Notes: generated by a model from the sequence alone, not told the origin. Counted from the first letter of the stretch, positions 1 through 6,529 are shown. The stretch is 13,710 nucleotides of DNA from an uncultured Pseudorhodobacter sp. (GCA_945952425.1 CAMFIX010000028.1:1-13710), one strand, 5' to 3'. Made by a program: numbers and translations.

Positions 1-618
1 GCCATGGGGCGCATAAGAGACCCCGTCCACCACTGTCCGCACGCCCTTCTCGCGCGCCATGGCGCAGATTTCGGCGACCGGGTTGATCTCGGCCACCACG
101 TTGGAGCAATGCGGGAAGCACAAGAGCTTCACCCGCCCATCGGCCAGCAAAGGCACCAGCCGCGCGGGGTCGAGGTGCCCCGTCGCCGGGTCGATCTTCC
201 ACTCGCGGACCTCGATCCCCTCGTCGGCCAGCCGCCGCCAGGGGCCGGAATTCGCCTCATGATCCTGGTTCGTCACCACGATGGCCGCCTTCTTGTCGCG
301 CAGCCAGATGCGCACCGCATTGGCCAGGACGAACGTATTGGCTGTGGTCGAGGGCCCGAAGCTCAACTCTTCATAGGCGCAGCCCATCAGCGCCGAAAGC
401 CGGGCGCGCGCCTCGTCCATCTCGGCCCCGCCCTCGGTCGCGCCGGGATAGGGCGCGTAGGGCTGCACCTTGCGGTCGGTGTAAAAGCGGTGCAGCCGGT
501 CGACCACCGCCTGGGCCGGGAAAGACCCGCCCGCGTTTTCAAAGAAAGCCTGGCCGCCCAGGACAGGGCTGGAAAAGGCCGGGAACTGGCTGCGCACGAA
601 AGTCAAATCGAGGTTCAA
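1..618 (-). CDS. Class V aminotransferase / cysteine desulfurase-like protein, 3' truncated by window edge
   Basis: The minus strand encodes 206 residues beginning (M)NLDLTFVRSQFPAF and still open at base 1. The family is PLP-dependent fold type I, class V (COG0520-like). Visible landmarks are FENAGGSFP near the N-terminus, the GPSTTANTF segment that contacts the cofactor phosphate in relatives, the TNQDHEANSGPW segment with a His that would stack on the PLP ring, and VVDGVSYAPHG, whose Asp normally holds the pyridine nitrogen. The Schiff-base lysine should lie just past the edge and is not seen. I chose TTG at 618 because GGAG lies six bases before it (624-627 in plus coordinates); the ATG at 630 is followed at once by a stop. 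The opening resembles the VC1184-type subgroup of cysteine desulfurase homologues, whose substrate is uncertain, so I do not call it SufS or IscS. It is divergent from the transporter gene at 908. Confidence 0.85.
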   Translation of the reverse strand, partial: MNLDLTFVRSQFPAFSSPVLGGQAFFENAGGSFPAQAVVDRLHRFYTDRKVQPYAPYPGATEGGAEMDEARARLSALMGCAYEELSFGPSTTANTFVLANAVRIWLRDKKAAIVVTNQDHEANSGPWRRLADEGIEVREWKIDPATGHLDPARLVPLLADGRVKLLCFPHCSNVVAEINPVAEICAMAREKGVRTVVDGVSYAPHG

Positions 619-710
619 GGATCACTCCATGGGAAGCTATGGCGTGACGGGTCTTCCCGCCGATCCGGAGGGACGCCCCGCCCCGGAAGGGCCCCGCAGG
701 CCCGCCCGCC

Positions 711-739
711 ACGCTAGCCGCCCACCGTCCCTTCGGCAA
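711..739 (-). promoter_or_regulatory. Predicted sigma-70 promoter for the class V aminotransferase gene
   Basis: Read on the minus strand, TTGCCG (734-739) and TAGCGT (711-716) are separated by exactly 17 bases. Transcription would start near 704 and give a leader of about 85 bases before the TTG start at 618. TAGnnT -10 boxes are common in this bacterial group. The assignment rests on pattern alone. Confidence 0.45.
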
Positions 740-803
740 CCCTGCGCCGCATTCCGCGCCATCTGCCCGAAAAATCGCCGCCCGCCGCCGCGGATGACAA
801 AAG

Positions 804-871
804 TTGACTTGCGAAACCCCGGGCAAGGCGCAATCCTTCGTCCTTAACCTCTTGGCAAGTCCCTTGCCCAA
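804..871 (+). promoter_or_regulatory. Promoter/operator region with four CTTGC/GCAAG pentamers
   Basis: A -35-like TTGACT lies at 804-809, but no convincing -10 box follows at the right distance. The stretch holds two dyads. One is CTTGC (808-812) with GCAAG (823-827). The other is TTGGCAAG (852-859) facing CTTGCCCAA (863-871), with one extra C in the right arm. The first pentamer overlaps the -35-like element, as expected of an operator, although RNA hairpins in the leader are an alternative. The rest of the 619-907 gap shows no gene. Confidence 0.35.
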
Positions 872-907
872 ACCCGGTTCAACCGGCCCGTCCCAGAAGG
901 AGAACAG

Positions 908-1963
908 ATGTCGCGCCTCTTCACCCTGACCGCTGGGAGCGCCCTGGCGCTCGGCCTATCGGCCGGCATCGCCGCCGCCGCCGATGCCGATCTGACCGTC
1001 TTCGACTGGTCCGGTTTCGAAATCCAGCCGCTCGTCGAACCCTATGTCGCCAAATACGGCGACATGCCGACCTATGCGATCTTTGCCGATGACGACGAGG
1101 CCTTCCAGAAGCTCTCCTCCGGCTTCAAGGCGGATGTGGCGCATCCTTGCAGCCAGATGATCCAGAAATACCGCGATGCCGACCTGATCGAGCCTTGGGA
1201 CACCTCCAAAATCCCGAATTTCGACAAGATCGACCCGCGCTTCCTGTCCTCGCCGATCTTCAAGGACGACAAGGGCGTCTGGTTCATCCCGACCGACTAC
1301 GCCTATACCGCCATCGCCTACAACACCAAGGAAGTGCCCGAGGCCGATGTCGCCTCGCTGCAGATCTTCGCCGATCCGAAATATGCCGGCCGGATCTCGC
1401 TGCCCGACAATGCCGACGACGTCTGGTCGCTGGCCTTGCTGGCCACGGGCGTGTCCGACTGGACCAAGGTGACCGACGACCAGTTCAAGGCCGCCGCCGA
1501 CTGGCTGCGCAAGGTGCATCCGAATGTCGTGGCCTATTGGTCCGACCCCTCGCAGCTGTCGCAGCTGATGGCCTCGGGCGAGGTTGTGCTGGCCTGGTCC
1601 TGGAACGACGCCGTGACCCTGCTGCAGGGCGAGAAATTCCCCATCGGCTTCAACCGCACCCCGAAAGAGGGCGCCTCGAACTGGTTCTGCGGCTATGTGA
1701 ACCTGAAGAACGGGCCGGGCAAGGAAGACAAGGTTTACGACTTCATCAACGCCTGGCTGGATGACGGCACGGCCAAGGGGCTCTTGGAAAACATCGGTTA
1801 CGCCACGACCCAGACCGCGGGCATGGCCAAGATCGACCCGGCCGAGCTGGCGCAGCATTATGCCGACCCGGTGAAGGGCACGCTCCTGACCCAGGTGCCG
1901 ATCGACCCGGCGATGCGCGACCGCATGGTGAACGAGTTCGAACAGATCAAGTCGGGGTTCTAA
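908..1963 (+). CDS. Periplasmic substrate-binding protein of a polyamine-type ABC transporter (PotD/PotF family)
   Basis: This 351-residue protein should bind a small cationic solute in the periplasm and pass it to a membrane ABC importer. Residues 1-24 form a Sec signal peptide (short basic start, Ala/Leu/Gly-rich core, AAA-A cleavage region). The mature start LTVFDWSGFE and the later blocks YTAIAYN, ISLPDNADD and W230-S-W232-N-D234 fit the PotD-like fold, where Trp and Asp residues grip the polyamine. Two cysteines in the mature chain, C81 and C261, might form a disulfide. AGAAGG-type ribosome binding sequence precedes the ATG at 908. The gene stands alone: no permease or ATPase gene is near and a terminator follows at once, so its transporter must lie elsewhere. 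The ligand (spermidine, putrescine or another amine) cannot be decided from sequence. Confidence 0.87.
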   Translation: MSRLFTLTAGSALALGLSAGIAAAADADLTVFDWSGFEIQPLVEPYVAKYGDMPTYAIFADDDEAFQKLSSGFKADVAHPCSQMIQKYRDADLIEPWDTSKIPNFDKIDPRFLSSPIFKDDKGVWFIPTDYAYTAIAYNTKEVPEADVASLQIFADPKYAGRISLPDNADDVWSLALLATGVSDWTKVTDDQFKAAADWLRKVHPNVVAYWSDPSQLSQLMASGEVVLAWSWNDAVTLLQGEKFPIGFNRTPKEGASNWFCGYVNLKNGPGKEDKVYDFINAWLDDGTAKGLLENIGYATTQTAGMAKIDPAELAQHYADPVKGTLLTQVPIDPAMRDRMVNEFEQIKSGF

Positions 1964-1980
1964 CCCCCCCAACCTGACCG

Positions 1981-2012
1981 AAAGGCCCGAAGCCCCCGCT
2001 TCGGGCCTTTTC
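1981..2012 (+). terminator. Rho-independent terminator after the substrate-binding protein gene
   Basis: A 13-bp perfect stem (1981-1993 with 1998-2010) closes on a four-base C loop and runs into a short T tract (2008-2012). It starts 17 bases after the stop codon and isolates this gene from the next one. Confidence 0.9.
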
Positions 2013-2014
2013 CA

Positions 2015-2043
2015 TTGCCGCGGCAGGGCGGCGCCCCTATCCT
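2015..2043 (+). promoter_or_regulatory. Predicted sigma-70 promoter for the MBL-fold hydrolase gene
   Basis: TTGCCG (2015-2020) and TATCCT (2038-2043) are spaced by exactly 17 bases, directly after the upstream terminator. Transcription would begin near 2050, leaving a leader of about 20 bases that contains the GAGGAG ribosome binding site. Confidence 0.6.
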
Positions 2044-2070
2044 CCGCCCACCCCAACCGAGGAGCCCCCG

Positions 2071-2796
2071 ATGCCCGACTGGTTCCAGGCGACCGAGGCC
2101 CCCGGCGGCTGGCGCGGCCTGCGGATGCTGACCGAGCCGCTGGTGTCGGACATGTACCGCGCCAATCTTTACACCGTCTTCGGCCGCGATGCCGATCTGC
2201 AGTTCGATTTCGGCTGCGGCGTGGTGCCCTTGGCGCCCGCGCTTGGCCTTGGCGCCAAGCCGGTGATCGCGGTGGCAAGCCATGCCCATGTCGATCATAT
2301 CGGCGGCTTTCACGAATTCTCCGACCGCCGCGGCCATGGCGCCGAGGCCGAGGGCTTCGCCACCATGGCCCAGCCCTTCACCCTGGCCGCGGGCTTTGCC
2401 GGCCACAAATACGGGCCGACGCTGCTGGCCCCGCCCCATCCCGGCCATGACTTCGCGACCTGGGCCCTGACGCCCGCCCCCCTGACCTCCGTCCTGGCCG
2501 AGGGCGACCGCATCGACCTCGGCGACCTTTGCTTCACCGTCCTGCATCTGCCCGGCCATTCCCCCGGCGGCATCGGCCTTCTGGAGGAGCGCAGCGGCCT
2601 CTTCCTCACCGGCGATGCGATCTATGACGACCGGCTTCTCGACGACCTGCCGGGCTCTTCGGTGCCCGATTACCTCGCGACGATGGCGCGGCTGGCGGAG
2701 CTTGACTGCGCGCTCGCCCTCGGCGGCCATGGCGCGCCGATGAGCCGCACGCGCCTGCACAAGATCGCCCGAGATTACATCGCCCGCAACGGCTAG
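2071..2796 (+). CDS. MBL-fold metallo-hydrolase
   Basis: This is a 241-residue metallo-beta-lactamase-fold enzyme, probably cytoplasmic since there is no signal peptide. The metal-binding set is complete: H71-A-H73-V-D75-H76 (HxHxDH), H163 in LHLPGHSPGG, D182 in FLTGDAIYDD and H220 in GGHGAP. This arrangement is that of the glyoxalase II/lactonase-like branch, which hydrolyses ester or thioester bonds with two metal ions; the actual substrate is not evident. GAGGAG lies about eight bases before the ATG. It appears monocistronic, set between a terminator and the tmRNA gene, so its neighbours give no clue to its role. Confidence 0.87.
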   Translation: MPDWFQATEAPGGWRGLRMLTEPLVSDMYRANLYTVFGRDADLQFDFGCGVVPLAPALGLGAKPVIAVASHAHVDHIGGFHEFSDRRGHGAEAEGFATMAQPFTLAAGFAGHKYGPTLLAPPHPGHDFATWALTPAPLTSVLAEGDRIDLGDLCFTVLHLPGHSPGGIGLLEERSGLFLTGDAIYDDRLLDDLPGSSVPDYLATMARLAELDCALALGGHGAPMSRTRLHKIARDYIARNG

Positions 2797-2807
2797 GGCC
2801 GCCGCCC

Positions 2808-2836
2808 TTGCGCCGGGCGCCCCGTCGGCCTATATC
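2808..2836 (+). promoter_or_regulatory. Predicted promoter for the tmRNA gene
   Basis: TTGCGC (2808-2813) and TATATC (2831-2836) are 17 bases apart, in the short gap after the MBL gene. A start near 2843 agrees with the first helix of the acceptor RNA. Confidence 0.5.
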
Positions 2837-2926
2837 TGGCCCTGTTCGGGGCAACCCGGACTATGGCGATAAACGCACCTGTAATAGACGGCTCGGACCC
2901 GGGGGCGGTACCCGGCGACTCCACCA

Positions 2927-2951
2927 AACCTCCCGTGCATTGGCGGGCGAT
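2927..2951 (+). other. Intervening segment removed from the tmRNA precursor
   Basis: These 25 bases join the 3' CCA of the acceptor piece to the 5' end of the coding piece and would be excised during maturation. CCCG (2933-2936) and CGGG (2943-2946 region) can form a small hairpin closing the tRNA-like domain. The 3' boundary is fixed by the encoded CCA; the 5' end of the coding piece could vary by a base or two. Confidence 0.75.
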
Positions 2952-3037
2952 GGGGTCGAAATTAGGATCGACGGACGTTCAAAGAGGCCAGCTTTCGCTC
3001 GGTGAGGTACCACCGTTATCGGTCCAAGATCACAGTT

Positions 3038-3079
3038 GCCAATGACAACCGTGCTCCGGCTTTCGCTCTGGCTGCGTAA
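3038..3079 (+). other. tmRNA tag reading frame (ANDNRAPAFALAA, stop)
   Basis: Thirteen codons from GCC (3038) to GCG (3076) followed by TAA encode ANDNRAPAFALAA. With the alanine brought by tmRNA itself the tag begins AANDN, the part SspB binds in known systems. It ends ALAA, the C-terminus recognised by ClpX. Confidence 0.93.
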
Positions 3080-3173
3080 GCAGCTCGAGTAAGCCAAACC
3101 TAAGTCCTTATGGGTAGCACCGTAAGGCGGGGCCCCCAGGAGCCTGGCAACAGAATCCTGGACCTCCCCCCGC

Positions 3174-3202
3174 TTGACCGCGCCGCCTGGCCGCCCTAGA
3201 CC
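3174..3202 (+). promoter_or_regulatory. Predicted promoter for the chromate-resistance pair
   Basis: TTGACC (3174-3179) and TAGACC (3197-3202) are spaced by exactly 17 bases. The predicted start, near 3209, leaves a leader of about 70 bases. That leader carries an inverted repeat, GGGGCC (3211-3216) with GGCCCC (3235-3240), which could be an operator or a hairpin. The -35 box nearly touches the end of the tmRNA. Confidence 0.55.
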
Positions 3203-3278
3203 TCTGTCATGGGGCCGATCCGCGCGCCCCGTGAGGCCCCGGCCAAAGCGCGACATCCCTGACCCATGGAGGCCATCG

Positions 3279-4055
3279 ATGCCGCAATTGAACCAGATCA
3301 CCCCCGCCCAGCTGATGCGCCTGATCGGCACGCCCGAGGCGCCCATCCTCCTGGACCTGCGCCCCGCGCCGGACGCCTTCCTTGTGCCGACCGCCCGGCC
3401 CTGCGGACTGGAGCCGCCTGCCCTGCCCCCCGGCTCGCGCGTCGTAACCCTTTGCACCCATGGCAAAAAGCGGTCGGAGGGCATGGCGGCCCTCCTGCGC
3501 CTGCAAGGCCACACCGTCGAGGTGCTGGAGGGCGGCCATGCCGCCTGGGCCGCCGCCGGTCTGCCCCTGACGCCGGTGGCAGCCCTACCCGGCTCCAGCC
3601 TCTGGGTCACCCGCCACCGCCCCAAGATCGACCGCATCGCCTGCCCCTGGTTGATCCGCCGCTTCATCGACCCCGGCGCCCGGTTCCTTTTCGTCGCCCC
3701 CGGTGAAGTGCTGGCCGTCGCCGAAACCTTCGGCGCCACCCCTTTCGACATCGAGGGCGTGCCCGTCTCGCACCGCGGCGACCTTTGCAGCTTCGACGCG
3801 CTGATCGCCGATTTCGGCCTGTCGACCCCCGCCTTGGAGCGGCTGGCCCTGGTGGTCCGCGCCACCGATACCGACCGGCACGACCTGGCGCCCCAGGCCG
3901 CGGGGCTTCTGGCGATTTCAGTCGGCCTCTCAAGGCTTTACCGCGACGACCTCGCGCAGCTGGAGGCCGGGATCGCGCTTTACGACGCCCTTTACCGCTG
4001 GGCTCGCGACGGGGCGGACGAGGGCCACGACTGGCCGGCCGGGAGGGCATCATGA
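3279..4055 (+). CDS. Rhodanese-ChrB fusion, chromate resistance protein
   Basis: This 258-residue protein has two parts. Residues about 1-100 are a rhodanese domain with the active-site loop C59-THGKKR and the typical EVLEGGHAAWAAAGLPL end, so the sulfur-accepting cysteine is present. Residues about 108-250 match the ChrB C-terminal region: WVTRHRPKIDRIACPWLIRRFIDP, then FDIEGVPVSHRGDLCSF with C170. ChrB-type proteins are linked to chromate sensing and resistance; the rhodanese half may add thiol chemistry, which is inference. I chose ATG 3279, with GGAGG six bases upstream, over an in-frame start at 3174 that would lie on the -35 box and add a low-complexity Arg/Pro stretch. The stop overlaps the next start (ATGA), so it is translationally coupled to chrA. 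The symbol is withheld because of the fusion. Confidence 0.82.
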   Translation: MPQLNQITPAQLMRLIGTPEAPILLDLRPAPDAFLVPTARPCGLEPPALPPGSRVVTLCTHGKKRSEGMAALLRLQGHTVEVLEGGHAAWAAAGLPLTPVAALPGSSLWVTRHRPKIDRIACPWLIRRFIDPGARFLFVAPGEVLAVAETFGATPFDIEGVPVSHRGDLCSFDALIADFGLSTPALERLALVVRATDTDRHDLAPQAAGLLAISVGLSRLYRDDLAQLEAGIALYDALYRWARDGADEGHDWPAGRAS

Positions 4056-5287
4056 CGACCTGGCGCGACCTCTTCACCTGTTTCGGCAAGATCGGGCTCT
4101 TGTCCTTCGGCGGCCCCGCGGCGCAGATCGCCTTGATGCACCGCGAAGTGGTGGACAAGCGCCAATGGGTTGAAGAGAAAGACTATCTCGCCGCCTTGTC
4201 CTTCTGCATGCTGCTGCCGGGCCCCGAGGCGATGCAGCTGGCCACCTGGATCGGCTGGCGGCTGAAGGGCACGGGGGGCGGGCTTCTGGCGGGGCTGCTC
4301 TTCGTCCTGCCCGGCGCCGCGGTCGTGCTGGCGCTGGCCGCGCTTTACGTCGGCTTCGGCCATGTGCCGGGGGTCATGGCGCTCTTCCAGGGGGTGCAGG
4401 CCGCCGTCATCGCCGTGGTGATCGAGGCGCTGCTGCGGGTCGCAAAACGCGCGCTGAAGGGGCGGGCGTCGCGGGGGATCGCAGGGCTGAGCTTCGCCGC
4501 GCTGTTCCTCTTTGGCCTGCCTTTTCCGGTGGTTATCCTAGCCGCCGGGTCTTGGGGCGCCTTGACGGCGCGCGGCCAGGCCGTGGCCCCGCCCGCCCCA
4601 GGAGCCCTCAGCGAAAGCCTGCGCGCGCTGGGGATCTGGGGCGCGGTCTGGCTGGTGCCGCTGGGGCTCTTGCTGGCCTTCGCGCCCCCGATCCTGGCCG
4701 ATATCGCGCTTTTCTTCTCGAAACTCGCGCTTTTGACCTTCGGCGGCGCCTATGCGGTGCTGGCCTGGATGAGCCAGGCCGTGGTCGCGGATTTCCACTG
4801 GCTGAGCCTGCCGCAGATGATGGACGGGCTGGGCCTGGCGGAAACCACGCCGGGGCCCTTGATCCTGGTGGTGGAATTCGTGGCCTATGTCGCGGGGGCA
4901 CCGCATGGCTTGGGGGTGGCGGCGGCGATCGTCGCACTGTGGATGACGTTTGCACCTTGTTTTCTATGGATTTTCGCGGGCGCCCCCTGGATCGCCCGCC
5001 TGACCGCCATGCCCCGCCTGGCCGGAGCGCTTTCGGCGATCATGGCGGCGGTGGTGGGGGTGATCGGGCATCTCTCGCTCTGGTTCGCGCTGCATGTGCT
5101 CTTCGCGAAGGTCGATCCGGTGACGGCCTTTCCGCTGCACACGATCCTGCCCGAGCCCCTCAGCCTGCGCCCCCTTGCGCTCGCCATCGCGCTCTTTTCG
5201 GCCTGGGGACTCCTGCGGCGCCACTGGCCCTTGCCGGGCGTTCTCGCAGCTGCAGCAATAATTTCCGCAGCGGCAAATCTTCTCTGA
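4052..5287 (+). CDS. chrA: Chromate transporter, ChrA family, two-domain form
   Basis: This 411-residue inner-membrane protein belongs to the CHR family, which exports chromate. It shows the expected tandem duplication. The first half has FGGPAAQIALMHREVV (residues 19-34) and LLPGPEAMQLATWIGWRLKG (54-73). The second half repeats the pattern with FGGAYAVLAWM (230-240) and ETTPGPLILVVEFVAYVAG (264-282). About ten hydrophobic segments are visible. The start overlaps the stop of the rhodanese-ChrB gene by four bases, and GGGAGG lies five bases before the ATG. A 411-residue length is normal for the bidomain class. Some CHR proteins may carry sulfate or other oxyanions, so chromate is the best guess from its ChrB neighbour rather than proof. 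Confidence 0.93.
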   Translation: MTTWRDLFTCFGKIGLLSFGGPAAQIALMHREVVDKRQWVEEKDYLAALSFCMLLPGPEAMQLATWIGWRLKGTGGGLLAGLLFVLPGAAVVLALAALYVGFGHVPGVMALFQGVQAAVIAVVIEALLRVAKRALKGRASRGIAGLSFAALFLFGLPFPVVILAAGSWGALTARGQAVAPPAPGALSESLRALGIWGAVWLVPLGLLLAFAPPILADIALFFSKLALLTFGGAYAVLAWMSQAVVADFHWLSLPQMMDGLGLAETTPGPLILVVEFVAYVAGAPHGLGVAAAIVALWMTFAPCFLWIFAGAPWIARLTAMPRLAGALSAIMAAVVGVIGHLSLWFALHVLFAKVDPVTAFPLHTILPEPLSLRPLALAIALFSAWGLLRRHWPLPGVLAAAAIISAAANLL

Positions 5288-5346
5288 TCCGGGCTTCCCT
5301 TCCGGGCCATATCGCCTATGTTGGGCCAGACGATCCGGGAGGGCGC

Positions 5347-5796
5347 ATGGCAAAGTCGATCGACTACGGCAACCTGATGCATGTGGCCATGCGCGGCCTG
5401 ATCCAGACCGTGCTGGAAGAGGTCGCGCAAGAGGGTCTGCCCGGCGCCCATCACTTCTATATCACCTTCGACACCACGGCCGATGACGTCGAAATGCCCG
5501 ATTGGCTGCGCGCGCGCTATCCCGGCGAGATGACCGTGGTCCTGCAACACTGGTTCGAAGACCTGGTCGTTACGGACGAGGGGTTTTCGGTCACGCTGAA
5601 CTTTGGCGACACGCCGGTTCGGATGGGCATTCCCTTCGATGCCTTGCGCACCTTCGTCGACCCTTCGGTGGAATTCGGCCTGCGGTTCGAAAGCCATGCC
5701 GAAGAGGAGGAGGACGGCGACGACGATCCGGAGCCCGATCCGACCCCGCCGCAAGATGCCCAGGTCGTGCGTCTCGACCGTTTCCGGAAAAGCTGA
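5347..5796 (+). CDS. sspB: SspB-alpha adaptor for ClpXP (ssrA-tag delivery)
   Basis: SspB binds the ssrA tag on proteins released by tmRNA and tethers them to the ClpX unfoldase in the cytoplasm. The 149-residue product has the conserved folded domain (about 1-116): DYGNLMHVAMRGLI, LPGAHHFYITFDTT, MPDWLRARYPGEMTVVLQHWF and TFVDPSVEFGLRFE. Residues about 117-136 are an acidic Glu/Asp/Pro linker. The tail QVVRLDRFRKS is the expected ClpX-docking peptide. GGAGG lies four bases before the ATG. The methyltransferase gene follows after one base and is probably co-transcribed. The 59-base gap after chrA shows no terminator, so read-through from the chromate genes is possible. The tmRNA that makes its substrate lies about 2.2 kb upstream. 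Confidence 0.93.
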   Translation: MAKSIDYGNLMHVAMRGLIQTVLEEVAQEGLPGAHHFYITFDTTADDVEMPDWLRARYPGEMTVVLQHWFEDLVVTDEGFSVTLNFGDTPVRMGIPFDALRTFVDPSVEFGLRFESHAEEEEDGDDDPEPDPTPPQDAQVVRLDRFRKS

Positions 5797-5797
5797 C

Positions 5798-6346
5798 ATG
5801 TCCGAGACTTTGCTCTTCTTCCGCCAGCTGATCTCGCGCCCGGTGCAGATTTCGGCCATCGCCCCCTCGTCGCGGTTCCTGGCCAGGGCCATGGCGAAGG
5901 ATCTGGGGCCAAGTGTCGGAAAAGTCGTGGAATTCGGACCGGGGACGGGGCAGCTGACCAAGGGGATTCTCGGCGCCGGCGTGGCGCCGAAGGATCTGTC
6001 GCTGTATGAGATGAACCCGGAATTCGTGAGCCATCTGCGCGGCAAGTTCCCGGGCGTGGCAGTGCACCTGGCCCCGGCGCAAAGCGCAGTCGCGACGGAA
6101 AGCGACGTGGGTGCGGTCGTCTCGGGCCTGCCGCTTTTGTCGATGCCCGAAGGTTTGCGGCGCGAGATCGTGGCGGCCGCCTTCAAGATCCTGCGGCCCG
6201 ATGGATTTTACGTGCAATTCACCTATGGCCCGCGCCCCGCGATGACGGATGCCGATATCGAGGCGCTTGGTCTGACCTGGAAGCAGACCGCTTTCGTCGC
6301 GCTGAACTTCCCCCCCGCCCGCGTGCACACCTTCCGCCGTCGCTGA
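5798..6346 (+). CDS. Class I SAM-dependent methyltransferase, phospholipid N-methyltransferase-like (COG3963 type)
   Basis: The 182-residue protein starts with a hydrophobic amphipathic segment and ISAIAPSSRFLARAMA (18-33), a block seen in Sinorhizobium-type phosphatidylethanolamine N-methyltransferases. SAM-binding motif I is VVEFGPGTG (43-51). An acidic residue after the second strand (E71 in LYEMNP) would bind the ribose, and SGLPLLSMP (109-117) is a motif IV-like block. Such enzymes methylate phosphatidylethanolamine toward phosphatidylcholine, and the N-terminus could rest on the membrane. rRNA dimethyltransferases share a similar core, and PmtA assignment needs activity data, so no symbol is given. 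It begins one base after the sspB stop with only a weak GGA-type binding site, which suggests coupling to sspB translation. Confidence 0.75.
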   Translation: MSETLLFFRQLISRPVQISAIAPSSRFLARAMAKDLGPSVGKVVEFGPGTGQLTKGILGAGVAPKDLSLYEMNPEFVSHLRGKFPGVAVHLAPAQSAVATESDVGAVVSGLPLLSMPEGLRREIVAAAFKILRPDGFYVQFTYGPRPAMTDADIEALGLTWKQTAFVALNFPPARVHTFRRR

Positions 6347-6351
6347 GCGGA

Positions 6352-6474
6352 GCGCGCAAGCGCGCAAGATTTTCCTCTCGCCTCTGGGCGTGCCGCCCAA
6401 CCGGCTCGGCGTTTGGGGCAGGAGGTTGGGCATGAGCGAAGGTCGTCGTGTAATGCCTTGATTTTGCTTCAAGG
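6352..6474 (+). promoter_or_regulatory. Structured intergenic segment with competing stems around a mini-ORF
   Basis: The segment has four stems. GCGCG (6352-6356) pairs with CGCGC (6361-6365) and is followed by a short T run, a possible weak terminator for the sspB pair. GGGCG (6386-6390) pairs with CGCCC (6394-6398). GCCCAACC (6395-6402) pairs with GGTTGGGC (6424-6431), shares bases 6395-6398 with the previous stem, and covers part of a perfect ribosome binding site. CCTTGA (6456-6461) pairs with TCAAGG (6469-6474). Stems two and three cannot form together, which is how attenuators and translational switches are built. No known riboswitch class was recognised. Confidence 0.4.
6432..6461 (+). 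CDS. Possible nine-codon leader peptide (MSEGRRVMP)
   Basis: ATG at 6432 follows a perfect AGGAGG (6420-6425) at six bases spacing. The frame reads MSEGRRVMP and stops at 6459-6461, inside the left arm of the CCTTGA/TCAAGG hairpin. The predicted fumC promoter lies downstream at 6530, so the peptide would be read from an upstream transcript or an unseen promoter. It may be chance; the near-ideal binding site before a very short frame is what draws attention. Confidence 0.35.
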   Translation: MSEGRRVMP

Positions 6475-6529
6475 TTTCAGCGCTGCTTTGTGGGCGCCTT
6501 GCCGCAGATAACGGCCCGCTGGATGGCTT

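Larger units (their letters stand above)
2843..3172 (+). ncRNA. ssrA: tmRNA, circularly permuted two-piece alphaproteobacterial form (ssrA)
   Basis: tmRNA rescues ribosomes stalled on broken messages and adds a degradation tag. The order here is permuted: the acceptor piece comes first (about 2843-2926) and the coding piece second (2952 to about 3171). The acceptor arm is CGACTCC (2916-2922) followed by ACCA, and it pairs with GGGGTCG (2952-2958) with one G-U pair. The T stem is CCGGG (2899-2903) with CCCGG (2911-2915) around a seven-base loop, GGCGGTA, which matches my recollection of permuted alphaproteobacterial tmRNAs. GGATCGACGG after the 5' arm is the usual tRNA-like-domain signature. 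The tag frame lies at 3038-3079. Further helices are 3106-3113/3120-3127 and 3136-3141/3156-3161. Both outer ends are estimates; the promoter of the next gene begins at 3174. Confidence 0.93.

Noticed and set aside
956..2278. 440-codon open frame on the minus strand
   Set aside because: It lies antisense to the substrate-binding protein and MBL genes, spans a terminator and shows no recognisable domain; GC-rich DNA keeps such frames open.
3174..3278. Longer start for the rhodanese-ChrB gene
   Set aside because: The extension is Arg/Pro-rich, would begin on the -35 box, and has no binding site; GGAGG before 3279 fits far better.
5285..5346. TGATCC upstream of sspB as a sigma-E type -35 element, and CTTCCC/TATGTT as a sigma-70 pair
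   Set aside because: TGATCC overlaps the chrA stop and has no matching -10 at proper distance; the CTTCCC -35 is too weak to claim.
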